Shown here: positions 18,101-25,924 of the stretch, in pieces
How the letters are laid out: every line of letters starts with the position of its first letter
Position numbering within the stretch: position 1 is the stretch's first letter
Origin: Candidatus Pseudobacter hemicellulosilyticus
GTDB taxonomy: Bacteria > Bacteroidota > Bacteroidia > Chitinophagales > Chitinophagaceae
DNA length: 64,000 nt
Direction of reading: 5' to 3'
NCBI GenBank assembly: GCA_029202545.1
Contig: CP119311.1
Location: 2,356,001-2,420,000 of the forward strand
Translations under genes and position numbers: made by a program
Notes under the pieces: model-generated
What the model was told of the DNA's origin: nothing
The model's input: only the letters and a program-made list of their open reading frames with translations
Database searches by the model: none

Positions 18101-18816
18101 ACGTATTTGCAATCCACGTCCTGCCTGCCGGTGGTCATGTTGAAGGCATAAGTATAGGGATACAGTTCGCGGATGCTGCCTACAGAAGTTTTAATGATCA
18201 GCTCATTGTTTTTGATGGAGATCTTGTCGGCCCCGGTATACCGCATGGCTACCTGGCTGGGATCACCGCCGGGATGAACAATGATATCATATTTGAGGTT
18301 GCCGTAACCGGAATAGTACCGGACATCAATATTGGGATAAACGTTCTTGTAGACCACGGCGCCATAGGTGCTGACGCCCTGGTTCCATTTGGTGGGGTCA
18401 TTGCCTACAAAATAACTGGTATTGGAAGCGATCGGCTTTTCCGGAACAATGCTGGCCTGCTCATTGGCGCCAACAAATTCCACCTGGTAAGCGTGGGCGC
18501 GTACAATGCCGTTGCCGGGTGTTTTGCTGCCTTTGCGGATATCACCCTGCCTGTTGCCTCCTTCCTCACTGCCCGGTTCATTGATCTTATGGCCTCTTTC
18601 ATAGAGGCGGCCCAGATCGGCCGGGTTTTGCTGCACCACGGTGAAGCCGTTGCTGCGGAGAAAAAAAGCACCGGAGGCATAGGCGCCCTTGAATTTCACC
18701 TGGCCGTCCCATTGGCCTTTGTTCTCAATGAATTCAAATGTGGAGGTTTCATCCTGCGCGGCAAGCTGAAGGGTGGCGAGGGCGAGCAATACGGCTATCA
18801 GACTTTTCCTACCCAA
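15154..18816 (-). CDS. Giant secreted PKD/beta-propeller protein with type B (gliding-motility-associated) sorting domain
   Basis: A 1220-residue surface protein. A signal peptide (about 1-20, ending LAAQ) is followed by an N-terminal domain opening FEFIENKGQWDGQVKF (DUF7948-like, to about 250), an SBBP-type beta-propeller region (about 270-760, repeated Y..GGxGxD..), four PKD domains (about 790-868, 869-963, 964-1046, 1047-1132; WDFGDG cores) and a CHU_C type B C-terminal domain (about 1133-1220, VPNAFTPG... IYNRSGQKVFE... GWDGTFKG). The last directs export through the type IX system. The start is TTG: an in-frame stop lies eight codons upstream and no ATG or GTG intervenes. The substrate or adhesive target is unknown. 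Its PorP/SprF partner follows. Confidence 0.93.
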   Translation of the reverse strand: MGRKSLIAVLLALATLQLAAQDETSTFEFIENKGQWDGQVKFKGAYASGAFFLRSNGFTVVQQNPADLGRLYERGHKINEPGSEEGGNRQGDIRKGSKTPGNGIVRAHAYQVEFVGANEQASIVPEKPIASNTSYFVGNDPTKWNQGVSTYGAVVYKNVYPNIDVRYYSGYGNLKYDIIVHPGGDPSQVAMRYTGADKISIKNNELIIKTSVGSIRELYPYTYAFNMTTGRQDVDCKYVQTDKNTIKFKVANYDPNSTLVIDPTIVFVSFTGSKANEFGFTATPGPDGSLFSGSIVFGAGFQTTPGAFDQSYNGGAGQGTDVGIFKFSPTGGRVWATYLGGTGNDYPHSLICDPQGNLIVMGRTYSARSFPNTAVEGSLGSADIFVTKLNANGSGIIGSMLIGGSSADCINVEERQGGGGSGANKSTMRFYGDDSRSEVIIDKANNIYIAASTQSVSGSSMFPIKGNVFQPNPGGGQDGVVLKINPDCNTLIWSSFLGGNGDDGAFVLAVHPTTGDLYVAGATLSTNITGTSGVYQTSNQGGADGFIAQITNNGATRLKWTYTGTPDYDAIYGIRFDRYEYPYIMGITQGGNSARPWPHVNAPFYVEKSSQFLAKLRKDLSGFEYSTVFGNGDTRPNLSPVAFMVDRCENVYISGWGGWLEPTGNPFGQGRLVGMPLKDARKGATDDRDFYFIVIERDAADILYGTYFGQDGGEGEHVDGGTSRYDEQGVIYQAICANCFGGRAYPITSRFPTTRGAWAYDNGTGSTGCNLAAVKIEFNFAGVASGPKSFFNGVPDSIGCVPFTVVLRDTVRNAKSYEWDFDGDGVTDLTQPGYETSFTFGAVGIYRVRLIAVDSSSCNIRDTAYINIHVRADKADIGFTATKLGPCTSLTYLFENTSVAPGTKPFSDTSFTWNFGDGSPLVKAGDADQQHTFPASGTYPVELILMDTNYCNAPETIRLSLRIAANVRAQFQTPRAGCVPYEAIFNNTSLGGHDFEWDFGDGGTSTAENPTHTYTSVGTYTVRLRAYDSTTCNKVHDTSFILSVNPRPTAGLSAAPIPPQVNRPTIFTNLSTGGVSYAWDFGDGEVRTKQNSDTVMHQYNEPGTFEVMLVTTNQYGCTDTAHLNVESLIDPLLDVPNAFTPGRFGQNSTIMVKGFGIGTMIWRIYNRSGQKVFETNNRLQGWDGTFKGQLQPMEVYTYTLDVVFTDGRTYRKTGDITLIR

Positions 18817-18989
18817 ATTTTCTTTTTTACAATTTACTTAAATAATGTCGTCCGGTTCCCGGCGACTGCCGGAGTCAGGGTCTTTTAATCCCATTTTTAA
18901 ACAGCGCCGGTTACCCCCGGAAAAATATTGGTAAATACTGCGGACTGCCGGGCCTTGCTTCCGGGCAGGTGAGCAGTATACACTATTGT

Positions 18990-21050
18990 TTACGAGATCT
19001 TGCTCCAGGCAGTTTTCCCATGCAGGGATTGCAGGTAGTTCTTTAGTTGTTGGTTTTCGGCCGATCCCAGCTCGGGGTCAGTGGTCAGTAAGTTTTCGGC
19101 CAGGTCCCTGGCAGTTTCCAGCCATTGCCGGTCGTTGACCAGGCTGGCCAACTTGAAATTCAGCATGCCGCTTTGCCGGGTGCCTTCTATATCACCGGGG
19201 CCTCTCAGCTCCAGGTCTTTTTCCGCCACTTTAAAGCCATCAGTGGTTGCCACCATCGTGTTTAACCTTTCGCGCGCATCATTGTTCAGCTTGTGGCTTG
19301 TTAATAATATGCAAAAACTCTTCTCGGCTCCCCTGCCTACCCGGCCTCTCAGCTGGTGCAGCTGTGAAAGTCCGAATTTTTCCGCATTTTCTATTACCAT
19401 CACACTGGCGTTGGGGACGTCCACGCCCACTTCTATCACGGTGGTGGCCACCATTATCTGAGTGTCTGCGTCCTTAAAACGTTGCATGTTGGTGTCCTTG
19501 ATATCTATGGACTGGCGACCATGGACCATGCTGATCCAGAATTTGGGCTCCGGGAAAAAGGCCTTGACGTTCTCATAACCCCGCATCAGGTTCTCATAGT
19601 CTAATTTTTCAGATTCTTCGATCAGGGGGAATATGATATAGGCCTGTCTGCCTTTGTCAATTTCGGAGCGGATAAAATCCATTACCTGGGCACGGGCCGA
19701 TTCATACCGATGTACGGTCTGAATGGGCTTTCGGTTGGGTGGCAGCTCGTCCATAATACTGTAATCAAGGTCGCCATAGGCCGTCATGGCCAGGGTGCGG
19801 GGGATGGGGGTGGCGGTCATCACCAGCATATGAGGGGGGATGGGCGCTTTTTTCCAGAGTTTGGCCCGCTGGGCCACGCCAAAGCGGTGCTGCTCATCCA
19901 CAATGGCCAGTCCCAGGTTCCGGAACTGCACCGCGTCTTCCACTACCGCATGGGTGCCTACCAGCAGCTGGAGGCTGCCGTCCAGCAACTGCTCATGGAT
20001 CTGTTTGCGCTCCGCTTTTTTAGTGGAGCCGGTGAGCAGGCGGATCTTGATGGGCAGGTCTTTAAGCAATTTCTGCAGGCCCTTGAAATGTTGCTGGGCC
20101 AGGATCTCGGTGGGGGCCATCATACAGCTCTGGTAACCATTGTCAGCCGCCAGCAGCATGATGAGCAGGGCTACAATGGTTTTCCCGCTGCCTACGTCAC
20201 CCTGGAGCAGGCGGTTCATCTGGTGGCCGGTGCCGGTGTCCTTCCGGATCTCCCGGATCACTCTTTTCTGGGCGCCGGTCAGCTCAAAGGGCAGGTAGTC
20301 ATTGTAAAAAGTATTGAACAGCTCACCTACCTGGCCAAAGACCACTCCTCGGGAATAGCGATGGCGCTGCATCCGGATCAGTCCCAGCCGCAGCTGGGCA
20401 ATGAACAGCTCTTCAAATTTGAGGCGGTCTACCGCGCGTTGCCAGGCTTCCGGGCTGGGCGGGAAATGGATATGCGCCAGGGCATGGAAGCGGGGCACCA
20501 GGTTCAGTTGTCTGATAATGGGTTCGGGCAGGTTTTCCGGGAAATCCCGCTCGTGCAGCATGCCAAAGAGGGTATGGGTGAGCTTGCCGATCTGCCGGCC
20601 GCCCAGTCCCCTTGCCTTGAGCTTTTCGGTACTGGGGTAAACAGGTTCCAGGAAATTTTTGCGCTCTGCTGTGGGATCGGGCAGGTTCTCTATTTCAGGA
20701 TGGCTGATCTGGGGCTGGCCCTGGAAAAAGCTGACCTTGCCAAATACCAGGTAGGGCTGCCCCACCTGCACCATCTTTTCCACGAAGGAAATACCCTGGA
20801 ACCAGACCAGCTCCATAACGCCGGTAGCATCCCGGATCTCGGCCACCAGGCGGCGGGCCCTTTTCTCGCCCACAATACCCATACTGGTGATCCGACCCGC
20901 TACCTGTATGAATTCGGTATGGGGGCTGATATCCCGGATGAGGTTGACCTTGGTCTTATCAATATGCCTGAATGGGAATAATTCCAGCAGGTCGCGGAAG
21001 CTGAAGATGCTAAGCTCTTTCTTCAGCAGATCGGCGCGCTGGGGACCCAC
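18990..21050 (-). CDS. recG: ATP-dependent DNA helicase RecG
   Basis: RecG reverses stalled replication forks and moves Holliday junctions. Recognisable parts are the N-terminal wedge/OB domain (about 40-150), Walker A GDVGSGKT, the DEQH box in VDEQHRFGV, motif III TATPIPRT, and the helicase C domain with QLRGRVGRG. The annotated GTG start at 21050 cuts the conserved opening NPIEYLKGVGPQRADLLKK, whose codons lie in frame directly upstream. No ATG, GTG or TTG precedes them before an in-frame TGA, so translation may start at ATT (21101) or ATA (21083), or the protein is shorter than usual. A promoter at 21119-21126 would put the mRNA start just upstream of the ATT. Confidence 0.95.
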   Translation of the reverse strand: MGPQRADLLKKELSIFSFRDLLELFPFRHIDKTKVNLIRDISPHTEFIQVAGRITSMGIVGEKRARRLVAEIRDATGVMELVWFQGISFVEKMVQVGQPYLVFGKVSFFQGQPQISHPEIENLPDPTAERKNFLEPVYPSTEKLKARGLGGRQIGKLTHTLFGMLHERDFPENLPEPIIRQLNLVPRFHALAHIHFPPSPEAWQRAVDRLKFEELFIAQLRLGLIRMQRHRYSRGVVFGQVGELFNTFYNDYLPFELTGAQKRVIREIRKDTGTGHQMNRLLQGDVGSGKTIVALLIMLLAADNGYQSCMMAPTEILAQQHFKGLQKLLKDLPIKIRLLTGSTKKAERKQIHEQLLDGSLQLLVGTHAVVEDAVQFRNLGLAIVDEQHRFGVAQRAKLWKKAPIPPHMLVMTATPIPRTLAMTAYGDLDYSIMDELPPNRKPIQTVHRYESARAQVMDFIRSEIDKGRQAYIIFPLIEESEKLDYENLMRGYENVKAFFPEPKFWISMVHGRQSIDIKDTNMQRFKDADTQIMVATTVIEVGVDVPNASVMVIENAEKFGLSQLHQLRGRVGRGAEKSFCILLTSHKLNNDARERLNTMVATTDGFKVAEKDLELRGPGDIEGTRQSGMLNFKLASLVNDRQWLETARDLAENLLTTDPELGSAENQQLKNYLQSLHGKTAWSKIS

Positions 21051-21118
21051 TCCTTTCAGGTACTCGATGGGATTGGCTAATATGTTTGACGGCCCGGAAA
21101 TAACTGGCTTGTTTCAAA

Positions 21119-21126
21119 CAAAAATA
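21119..21126 (-). promoter_or_regulatory. -7 promoter element of recG
   Basis: On the minus strand TATTTTTG is an exact TAnnTTTG match located in the short gap after the GT-C gene. It would start transcription near 21112, about 11 nt before the ATT candidate start codon and about 29 nt before ATA. Confidence 0.5.
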
Positions 21127-21141
21127 CAGCAGGCTGTCAAC

Positions 21142-22761
21142 TTATTTCACATACACTTCAATCCATGAATTGGAAGATGGTTTGCGGGTGGCCGGGAATA
21201 CGTCTATACGCTTATAATGCTGCTCCAGGGCCTCGCGTATTTTGAAGGGATAAAAATTATTGGCGTAAGGTAAATATTCAAACAGGACCAGGTCGTAATG
21301 GTGCTGCTGGATGCGGTTCACAAACATATTGACCTCTTTGTCGAACGCGCCTACGCCCTTATGGAACCAGAGCGGGTAATCGGGGCTGGCTTCCAGGGAG
21401 TAGCCGATCTCAGCGGCCAGCGGCGTCAGCTCGGACATGTTCAGCACTTTGAGGTCTTTGTTATTCTTCACCAGGTCCATGTTCATCAGTCGCTCCATAC
21501 CATCCACCGTAGGACCGGGCACCAGGATCTTCTCAAAGGATCTGAGGTTAGGTACGCGCCATTCGCTGAGGGGAACGTCTGTAGTGTCCATACTGATGAT
21601 ATAGGTATTGCGGTTCACCACATCGGAGTAGGTGAGGCCATTATAGGTAGTAGTGCTGGCAGTTTCGCCGTCGCCTTTAAAAATAAAGCGATCAAAATAT
21701 TTCCAGTACATATGGCTCCACCAGAGCATCACGCCTACGGTGCCGATGACCAGGAAACGGGTCTTATTGAAATCGGCGGGCAGCAGGGTGGAGAGCAGGG
21801 AGAAAATGAAAACGAAGGCGAAACTATGGAAGAAGATATTGTTATCGGCTGGTACATAGCTGGTGACCTGGAAAATAGCGGCTTCCGCCAGCAGGCCCAG
21901 GGTCAGCAGGGTGAACAGCATCTGCTGCTGGTTGCGCCAGTATGCTGACCAGTTGCGGATGGTAACGGCCAGCAGGATGGCAATGATCAGCAGGTAGAAC
22001 TTGAGCCATTGGGAGGCGGCCATGAATTCTGCCAGTATATCCTTGATGGATACGCGGGAAGTATGGGGGAACTGGCCATGATTGAACCAGTAACCAAAAT
22101 TATAGCGGGTGAGCGGCAGGATCATGATAAGTCCGGTGAGGAATACGGCTGCGCCGAAACTGAGCAGGGGCAGCCATCTTTTATTCACCAGGGCATTATA
22201 CAACAGGAGGGTGCCGGCAATGAGTATACCGAGAGCGCCGCCATCCTGTTTGGTAAAGAAGGAAAAGAACATGAACATACCTGAGAGGATCACCCAGAGC
22301 AGCTGTTTTCTTTCCTGGGCGCCGCAGAGGAATTTCATCAGGAAGGCCAGGGCTATCAGTTCATACACAATCACGGTATGGTTATACCAGGGCCAGTAGT
22401 TGAGGAAGCAGTAGGAGATACAGAAAACCAGTACGGCCATGAAACGTACGCCGGGCTGTATTTTCAGGCTGCCGCAGATACTGCGGAAGGCCAGCCCTGC
22501 CAGCAGGTTGATAAAGGCCTGTGCTTTCACCAGGGTGAAAAGGGTAGGGCCAAAGAGTTTGAAGAAAAGGGCGGGGATCACCCAGTACATATACCCTACA
22601 GGGATACCAAAATCCCGGAAGGGCACCTGTCCCTGGTACATGCGGTAAGCGCCTTCCCAGGAGAGGAAGATATTGATGCGATAAGGGAAAATGGCAAACA
22701 GGGGGGCAATGGCAATAATGATAATGATCAGAATTTCCGCGATAGGTAGGAGTCGTTTCAT
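21142..22761 (-). CDS. GT-C-like polytopic membrane glycosyltransferase
   Basis: A 539-residue inner-membrane protein with roughly ten hydrophobic segments in the first 370 residues and a soluble C-terminal part. The first loop, after TM1, reads SWEGAYRMYQGQVPFRDFG, which fits the W-E-G...G..P..D pattern of GT-C enzymes of the ArnT/PMT/arabinofuranosyltransferase kind, where the acidic residue is catalytic. It lies divergently beside genes for a decaprenyl-phosphoribose/arabinose-like donor, so use of that lipid donor is a reasonable inference. No specific family name is certain. Its own -7 element TATATTTG is at 22769-22776. Confidence 0.75.
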   Translation of the reverse strand: MKRLLPIAEILIIIIIAIAPLFAIFPYRINIFLSWEGAYRMYQGQVPFRDFGIPVGYMYWVIPALFFKLFGPTLFTLVKAQAFINLLAGLAFRSICGSLKIQPGVRFMAVLVFCISYCFLNYWPWYNHTVIVYELIALAFLMKFLCGAQERKQLLWVILSGMFMFFSFFTKQDGGALGILIAGTLLLYNALVNKRWLPLLSFGAAVFLTGLIMILPLTRYNFGYWFNHGQFPHTSRVSIKDILAEFMAASQWLKFYLLIIAILLAVTIRNWSAYWRNQQQMLFTLLTLGLLAEAAIFQVTSYVPADNNIFFHSFAFVFIFSLLSTLLPADFNKTRFLVIGTVGVMLWWSHMYWKYFDRFIFKGDGETASTTTYNGLTYSDVVNRNTYIISMDTTDVPLSEWRVPNLRSFEKILVPGPTVDGMERLMNMDLVKNNKDLKVLNMSELTPLAAEIGYSLEASPDYPLWFHKGVGAFDKEVNMFVNRIQQHHYDLVLFEYLPYANNFYPFKIREALEQHYKRIDVFPATRKPSSNSWIEVYVK

Positions 22762-22768
22762 ATAAGGA

Positions 22769-22776
22769 CAAATATA
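22769..22776 (-). promoter_or_regulatory. -7 promoter element of the GT-C gene
   Basis: TATATTTG on the minus strand matches TAnnTTTG exactly, 7 bp upstream of the ATG at 22761, so the mRNA would be leaderless or nearly so. It is back-to-back with the promoter for the divergent operon. Confidence 0.55.
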
Positions 22777-22825
22777 ATGTCTGGAATTGTAACTGGGTAA
22801 AAAGGAGCCCTACCTGATAGTGGTA

Positions 22826-22856
22826 TTGCATTCTGGCGATCTATACTGTATCTTGC
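22826..22856 (+). promoter_or_regulatory. Promoter of the DPPR-type operon
   Basis: TTG (22826-22828) and TATCTTGC (22849-22856) are separated by 20 bases, close to the Bacteroidota consensus. Transcription would start near 22863, about 10 nt before the ATG of the UbiA-type gene. Confidence 0.45.
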
Positions 22857-22872
22857 GCCCCAATAGGTTGCC

Positions 22873-23766
22873 ATGCGGTATTACATAAAATTGTTGCGTC
22901 CAAAGGACTGGGCTAAAAACCTGTTTCTTTTTGTCCCCACTTTTTTTGCCGGCAAGCTTTTCGATCTGCACCGGATCGAGCTGCTCGCAGGCGGGTTTTT
23001 CGCATTCAGCTTCCTGGCCAGCAGCATCTATATCATCAATGATTACCGTGATATTGAGGACGACCGCAAGCATCCTCAGAAATGCAAACGTCCCCTGGCC
23101 GCGGGCAAAGTCTCCAAACCGGCCGCCCTGGTCATTGCCATAGTCCTGTTCCTGGCCGGGATTACCCTGAGCTACCTCCTGGACGATTCCGGTAAGTTCC
23201 TGTTTATCACAGGATTGTATTATGTGCTCAATATGGGCTATTCCTTCGGTCTAAAGAACGTTTCCATTGTGGATATCATTATAGTGGCCATCGGATTTAA
23301 TCTGCGCGTAAAGGGCGGTTCCGTCCTGGGTGGCATTGAGATCACCGAATGGCTCACCATTATGACCTTCCTGCTGGCCCTGTTCATGGCCATAGCCAAA
23401 AGGCGGGACGATGTGGTCCTCAAACTGGCCACCGGCGCGGAAATGCGCAAGTCCATGAAAGGGTATAGCCTGGAATTCCTCAATACCCTGCTGGGCCTGT
23501 TCTGCGCCATCCTGATAGTTTCCTATATCAACTATACGGTAGGGGGCTCCCTGTACAAACAGTACGGCCACCGCCTTTACTATACCTCCCTTTTCGTGAT
23601 TGCAGGAATTATGCGATATTTGCAGATAACCTTCATTCACAACAAGGCGGGTTCGCCCACCGAGATCCTTTACAAAGACCGCTTCATTCAGTGCACACTC
23701 CTCCTATGGATAGCCAGCTTTTATTTCATTTTGTACATGAAAGATGTGATCATTTTCGGAGAATAA
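22873..23766 (+). CDS. ubiA: UbiA-family decaprenyl-phosphate 5-phosphoribosyltransferase
   Basis: A 297-residue protein with about eight or nine membrane helices. It opens LLRPKDWAKNLFLFVP, and its first Asp-rich motif NDYRDIEDDRKHP (N56, D57, D60, D64) followed by KRPLAAG closely matches the Mycobacterium enzyme Rv3806c, which transfers phosphoribose from PRPP to decaprenyl phosphate. The second conserved region YSFGLKNVSIVDIIIVAIGFNLR also fits that subgroup rather than ubiquinone or menaquinone prenyltransferases. It begins a four-gene operon whose other members match the next steps of the pathway. Substrate assignment is by homology; the polyprenol length in this organism is unknown. Confidence 0.88.
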   Translation: MRYYIKLLRPKDWAKNLFLFVPTFFAGKLFDLHRIELLAGGFFAFSFLASSIYIINDYRDIEDDRKHPQKCKRPLAAGKVSKPAALVIAIVLFLAGITLSYLLDDSGKFLFITGLYYVLNMGYSFGLKNVSIVDIIIVAIGFNLRVKGGSVLGGIEITEWLTIMTFLLALFMAIAKRRDDVVLKLATGAEMRKSMKGYSLEFLNTLLGLFCAILIVSYINYTVGGSLYKQYGHRLYYTSLFVIAGIMRYLQITFIHNKAGSPTEILYKDRFIQCTLLLWIASFYFILYMKDVIIFGE

Positions 23767-23841
23767 ACTGCTGGTCAGGCACTATTGGTTATTTCCCCGG
23801 CAATTACAGCTTTCGCAAACCCTGAACACAAAGGAACCTTT

Positions 23842-25173
23842 ATGAAGAAAGTAATCGCCAACTGGGGCAACTATCCCGCTATGGAAAGCGAGGAGAAGCT
23901 CTTCAGTCTTGACGACCAGCTGCAGGAAGCGGTACAGTCAAGTAAACATTTTATCCCCCGCGGCAACGGCCGCTGCTACGGGGACGCCTCCCTGGCAGAA
24001 GAAACCCTCAGCACCCTTAAGTACGACAAGATCCTTTTCTTTGATACCGCCTCCGGCGTCTTTGAATGCCAGAGCGGACTGACGCTGGACAAGATCCTGG
24101 AGGTCATTGTACCCCAGGGCTGGTTCCTGCCCGTTACTCCCGGCACCAAATTCATCACCGTGGGCGGCGCTATTGGCAGTGATGTACATGGGAAGAACCA
24201 TCACGTAGACGGAACCTTTTCCCAGCATGTACTGGAAATGGACCTGATCCTGGCCGATGGCAGCCAACTCACCTGCTCGCCCCAGCAGCATACAGACCTG
24301 TTCCAGGCTACTGCTGGCGGTATGGGCTTGACCGGAATCATTACCCGCGTCCGTTTCCAGCTGAAAAAAATTGAGACCTCCAGCATCCGGCAGCAACAGA
24401 TCAAGGCCGCCAACCTGGATGAACTGCTCCGCCTTTTTGAGGAATACCAGCAGTATACTTATTCCATGGCCTGGATCGACTGCCTCAAAAAAGGCAATGA
24501 TTTTGGCCGCGGTATCCTGATCGTAGGGGAACATGCCACCGTAGCAGAACTGCCCGCTTCCAAACAAAAGGACCCGCTGGCCCTGCCTGCCAAGAAGAAG
24601 ATCGCTTTCCCCTTCAATATGCCCTCCTGGGTCCTGAATACCTTTACAGTAAAAGCGTTCAACTTTTTATATTACGCCAAGAACACCAGAAGGGTTATCA
24701 GCAATGTGATCCCTTATGAACCCTTCTTTTACCCGCTGGACGCTATCCTTAACTGGAACCGGGGTTATGGGAAGAAAGGATTTGTGCAGTACCAGTTTGT
24801 GCTGCCCCTGCATGCCAAACAGGGACTGATCGAGATCCTGAACCGTATCAGCGATGCCGGCCTGGGCTCTTTCCTGGCGGTGCTCAAGGTCTTTGGCAAA
24901 CAGGAAAGCCTGATCGCTTTCCCCGAAGAAGGGTATACGCTGGCGCTGGACTTCCCTATCCGCAAAGGGCTGTTTGAATTCCTGGACCAGCTGGACCAGG
25001 TAGTGCTGAAATATGGCGGCCGCCTCTATATGAGCAAGGATGCGCGGATGAAACCGGAGATCCTGGAAGCCGGTTACCCGCGACTGGAAGAATTCAAGCA
25101 GATCGTAAAAAAATATAACCCGGACGGGAAGATCCGTTCTGTCCAGTCCGATCGTTTATTGCTGACCACTTAA
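23842..25173 (+). CDS. dprE1: DprE1-like FAD-dependent decaprenyl-phosphoryl-ribose 2-oxidase
   Basis: A 443-residue VAO-type flavoprotein. The FAD-binding part carries RGNGRCYGDASL, GSDVHGKNHHVDG and ATAGGMGLTGIITRVRFQL, all close to mycobacterial DprE1 (HGKNHH, GGNGLTGII). The C-terminal block LDFPIRKGLFEFLDQLD...GGRLYMSKDAR aligns with its substrate domain; K399 is the counterpart of K418. The residue equivalent to Cys387, target of benzothiazinones, is A368. It oxidises the ribose 2-OH of the lipid-linked sugar, giving the keto intermediate for the next enzyme. The ATG at 23842 follows AAGGAACC and is preferred over an upstream frame start at 23785. Confidence 0.9.
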   Translation: MKKVIANWGNYPAMESEEKLFSLDDQLQEAVQSSKHFIPRGNGRCYGDASLAEETLSTLKYDKILFFDTASGVFECQSGLTLDKILEVIVPQGWFLPVTPGTKFITVGGAIGSDVHGKNHHVDGTFSQHVLEMDLILADGSQLTCSPQQHTDLFQATAGGMGLTGIITRVRFQLKKIETSSIRQQQIKAANLDELLRLFEEYQQYTYSMAWIDCLKKGNDFGRGILIVGEHATVAELPASKQKDPLALPAKKKIAFPFNMPSWVLNTFTVKAFNFLYYAKNTRRVISNVIPYEPFFYPLDAILNWNRGYGKKGFVQYQFVLPLHAKQGLIEILNRISDAGLGSFLAVLKVFGKQESLIAFPEEGYTLALDFPIRKGLFEFLDQLDQVVLKYGGRLYMSKDARMKPEILEAGYPRLEEFKQIVKKYNPDGKIRSVQSDRLLLTT

Positions 25174-25192
25174 CATCTGAACCAACTTATAC

Positions 25193-25924
25193 ATGCCAAC
25201 AGTATTGATCCTCGGCGCGGCATCGGATATGGCCGTGGCGATAGCCCAGAAATTTGCAGCAACAGGATACGACCTTCAGCTGGCAGCCCGCAAAGTGGAA
25301 CGCCTGCAACCGCTGCAATCGGATATCAGCATTCGTACCGGTCGCACCGTCAGCCTCCTGGAATTTGACGCACTCAACTTTGGTTCGCACCATACTTTCT
25401 TCCATGCCCTGGCGCAGAAGCCGGATGTGGTGATCTGTGTGTTCGGTTACCTGGGCGACAATGAAACTGCCCGCAACAGCTGGCAGGAGAGTGAAAAGAT
25501 CATCCATACCAACTATACCGGCGCGGTATCTATCCTCAACGTGGTGGGCCAGTACTTTGCAGCGCAGAAAAAAGGCGTGATTGCCGGCATCAGCTCCGTG
25601 GCCGGAGAACGTGGCCGCCAGAGCAACTATATCTATGGCAGCGCCAAAGCCGGCTTTACTGCCTATCTGTCTGGTATGCGTAACCGCTTATTTCATGAAG
25701 GTGTGCATGTGGCCAGCATCCAGCCCGGCTTTGTATATACGCGGATGACGGAAAACCTGACACTGCCGCCCCTGCTCACGGCACAGCCGGCGCAGGTGGC
25801 CGATACCGTCTATGCAGCCGTCACTAAAAAGAAGAACGTAGTATATGTGAAATGGTTCTGGCGCTGGATCATGCTGATCATCAAATCCATCCCTGAATTC
25901 ATTTTCAAAAAACTGAAACTTTGA
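25193..25924 (+). CDS. dprE2: DprE2-like short-chain dehydrogenase (keto-ribose reductase)
   Basis: A 243-residue classical SDR. It has the nucleotide-binding start ILGAASDMAVAIAQ and the catalytic set S135, Y148, K152 in GISSVAGERGRQSNYIYGSAK, a stretch very similar to mycobacterial DprE2. It should reduce the 2-keto product of DprE1 with NADH, inverting C2 to yield polyprenyl-phospho-arabinose. The basic, hydrophobic C-terminus (VKWFWRWIMLIIKSIPEFIFKKL, residues about 220-242) looks like a membrane-binding helix. It starts 19 bp after dprE1, and its TGA stop overlaps the TTG start of the phosphatase gene. Confidence 0.9.
   Translation: MPTVLILGAASDMAVAIAQKFAATGYDLQLAARKVERLQPLQSDISIRTGRTVSLLEFDALNFGSHHTFFHALAQKPDVVICVFGYLGDNETARNSWQESEKIIHTNYTGAVSILNVVGQYFAAQKKGVIAGISSVAGERGRQSNYIYGSAKAGFTAYLSGMRNRLFHEGVHVASIQPGFVYTRMTENLTLPPLLTAQPAQVADTVYAAVTKKKNVVYVKWFWRWIMLIIKSIPEFIFKKLKL

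Noticed and set aside
17773..18888. 371-codon open frame antisense to the PKD protein, rich in Gly, Ala and Ile
   Set aside because: Repetitive composition arises from the repeats of the real gene; no known domain.
19710..20981. 423-codon open frame antisense to recG
   Set aside because: It lies wholly inside a clear recG gene and shows no recognisable motif; GC-rich third positions keep the opposite strand open.
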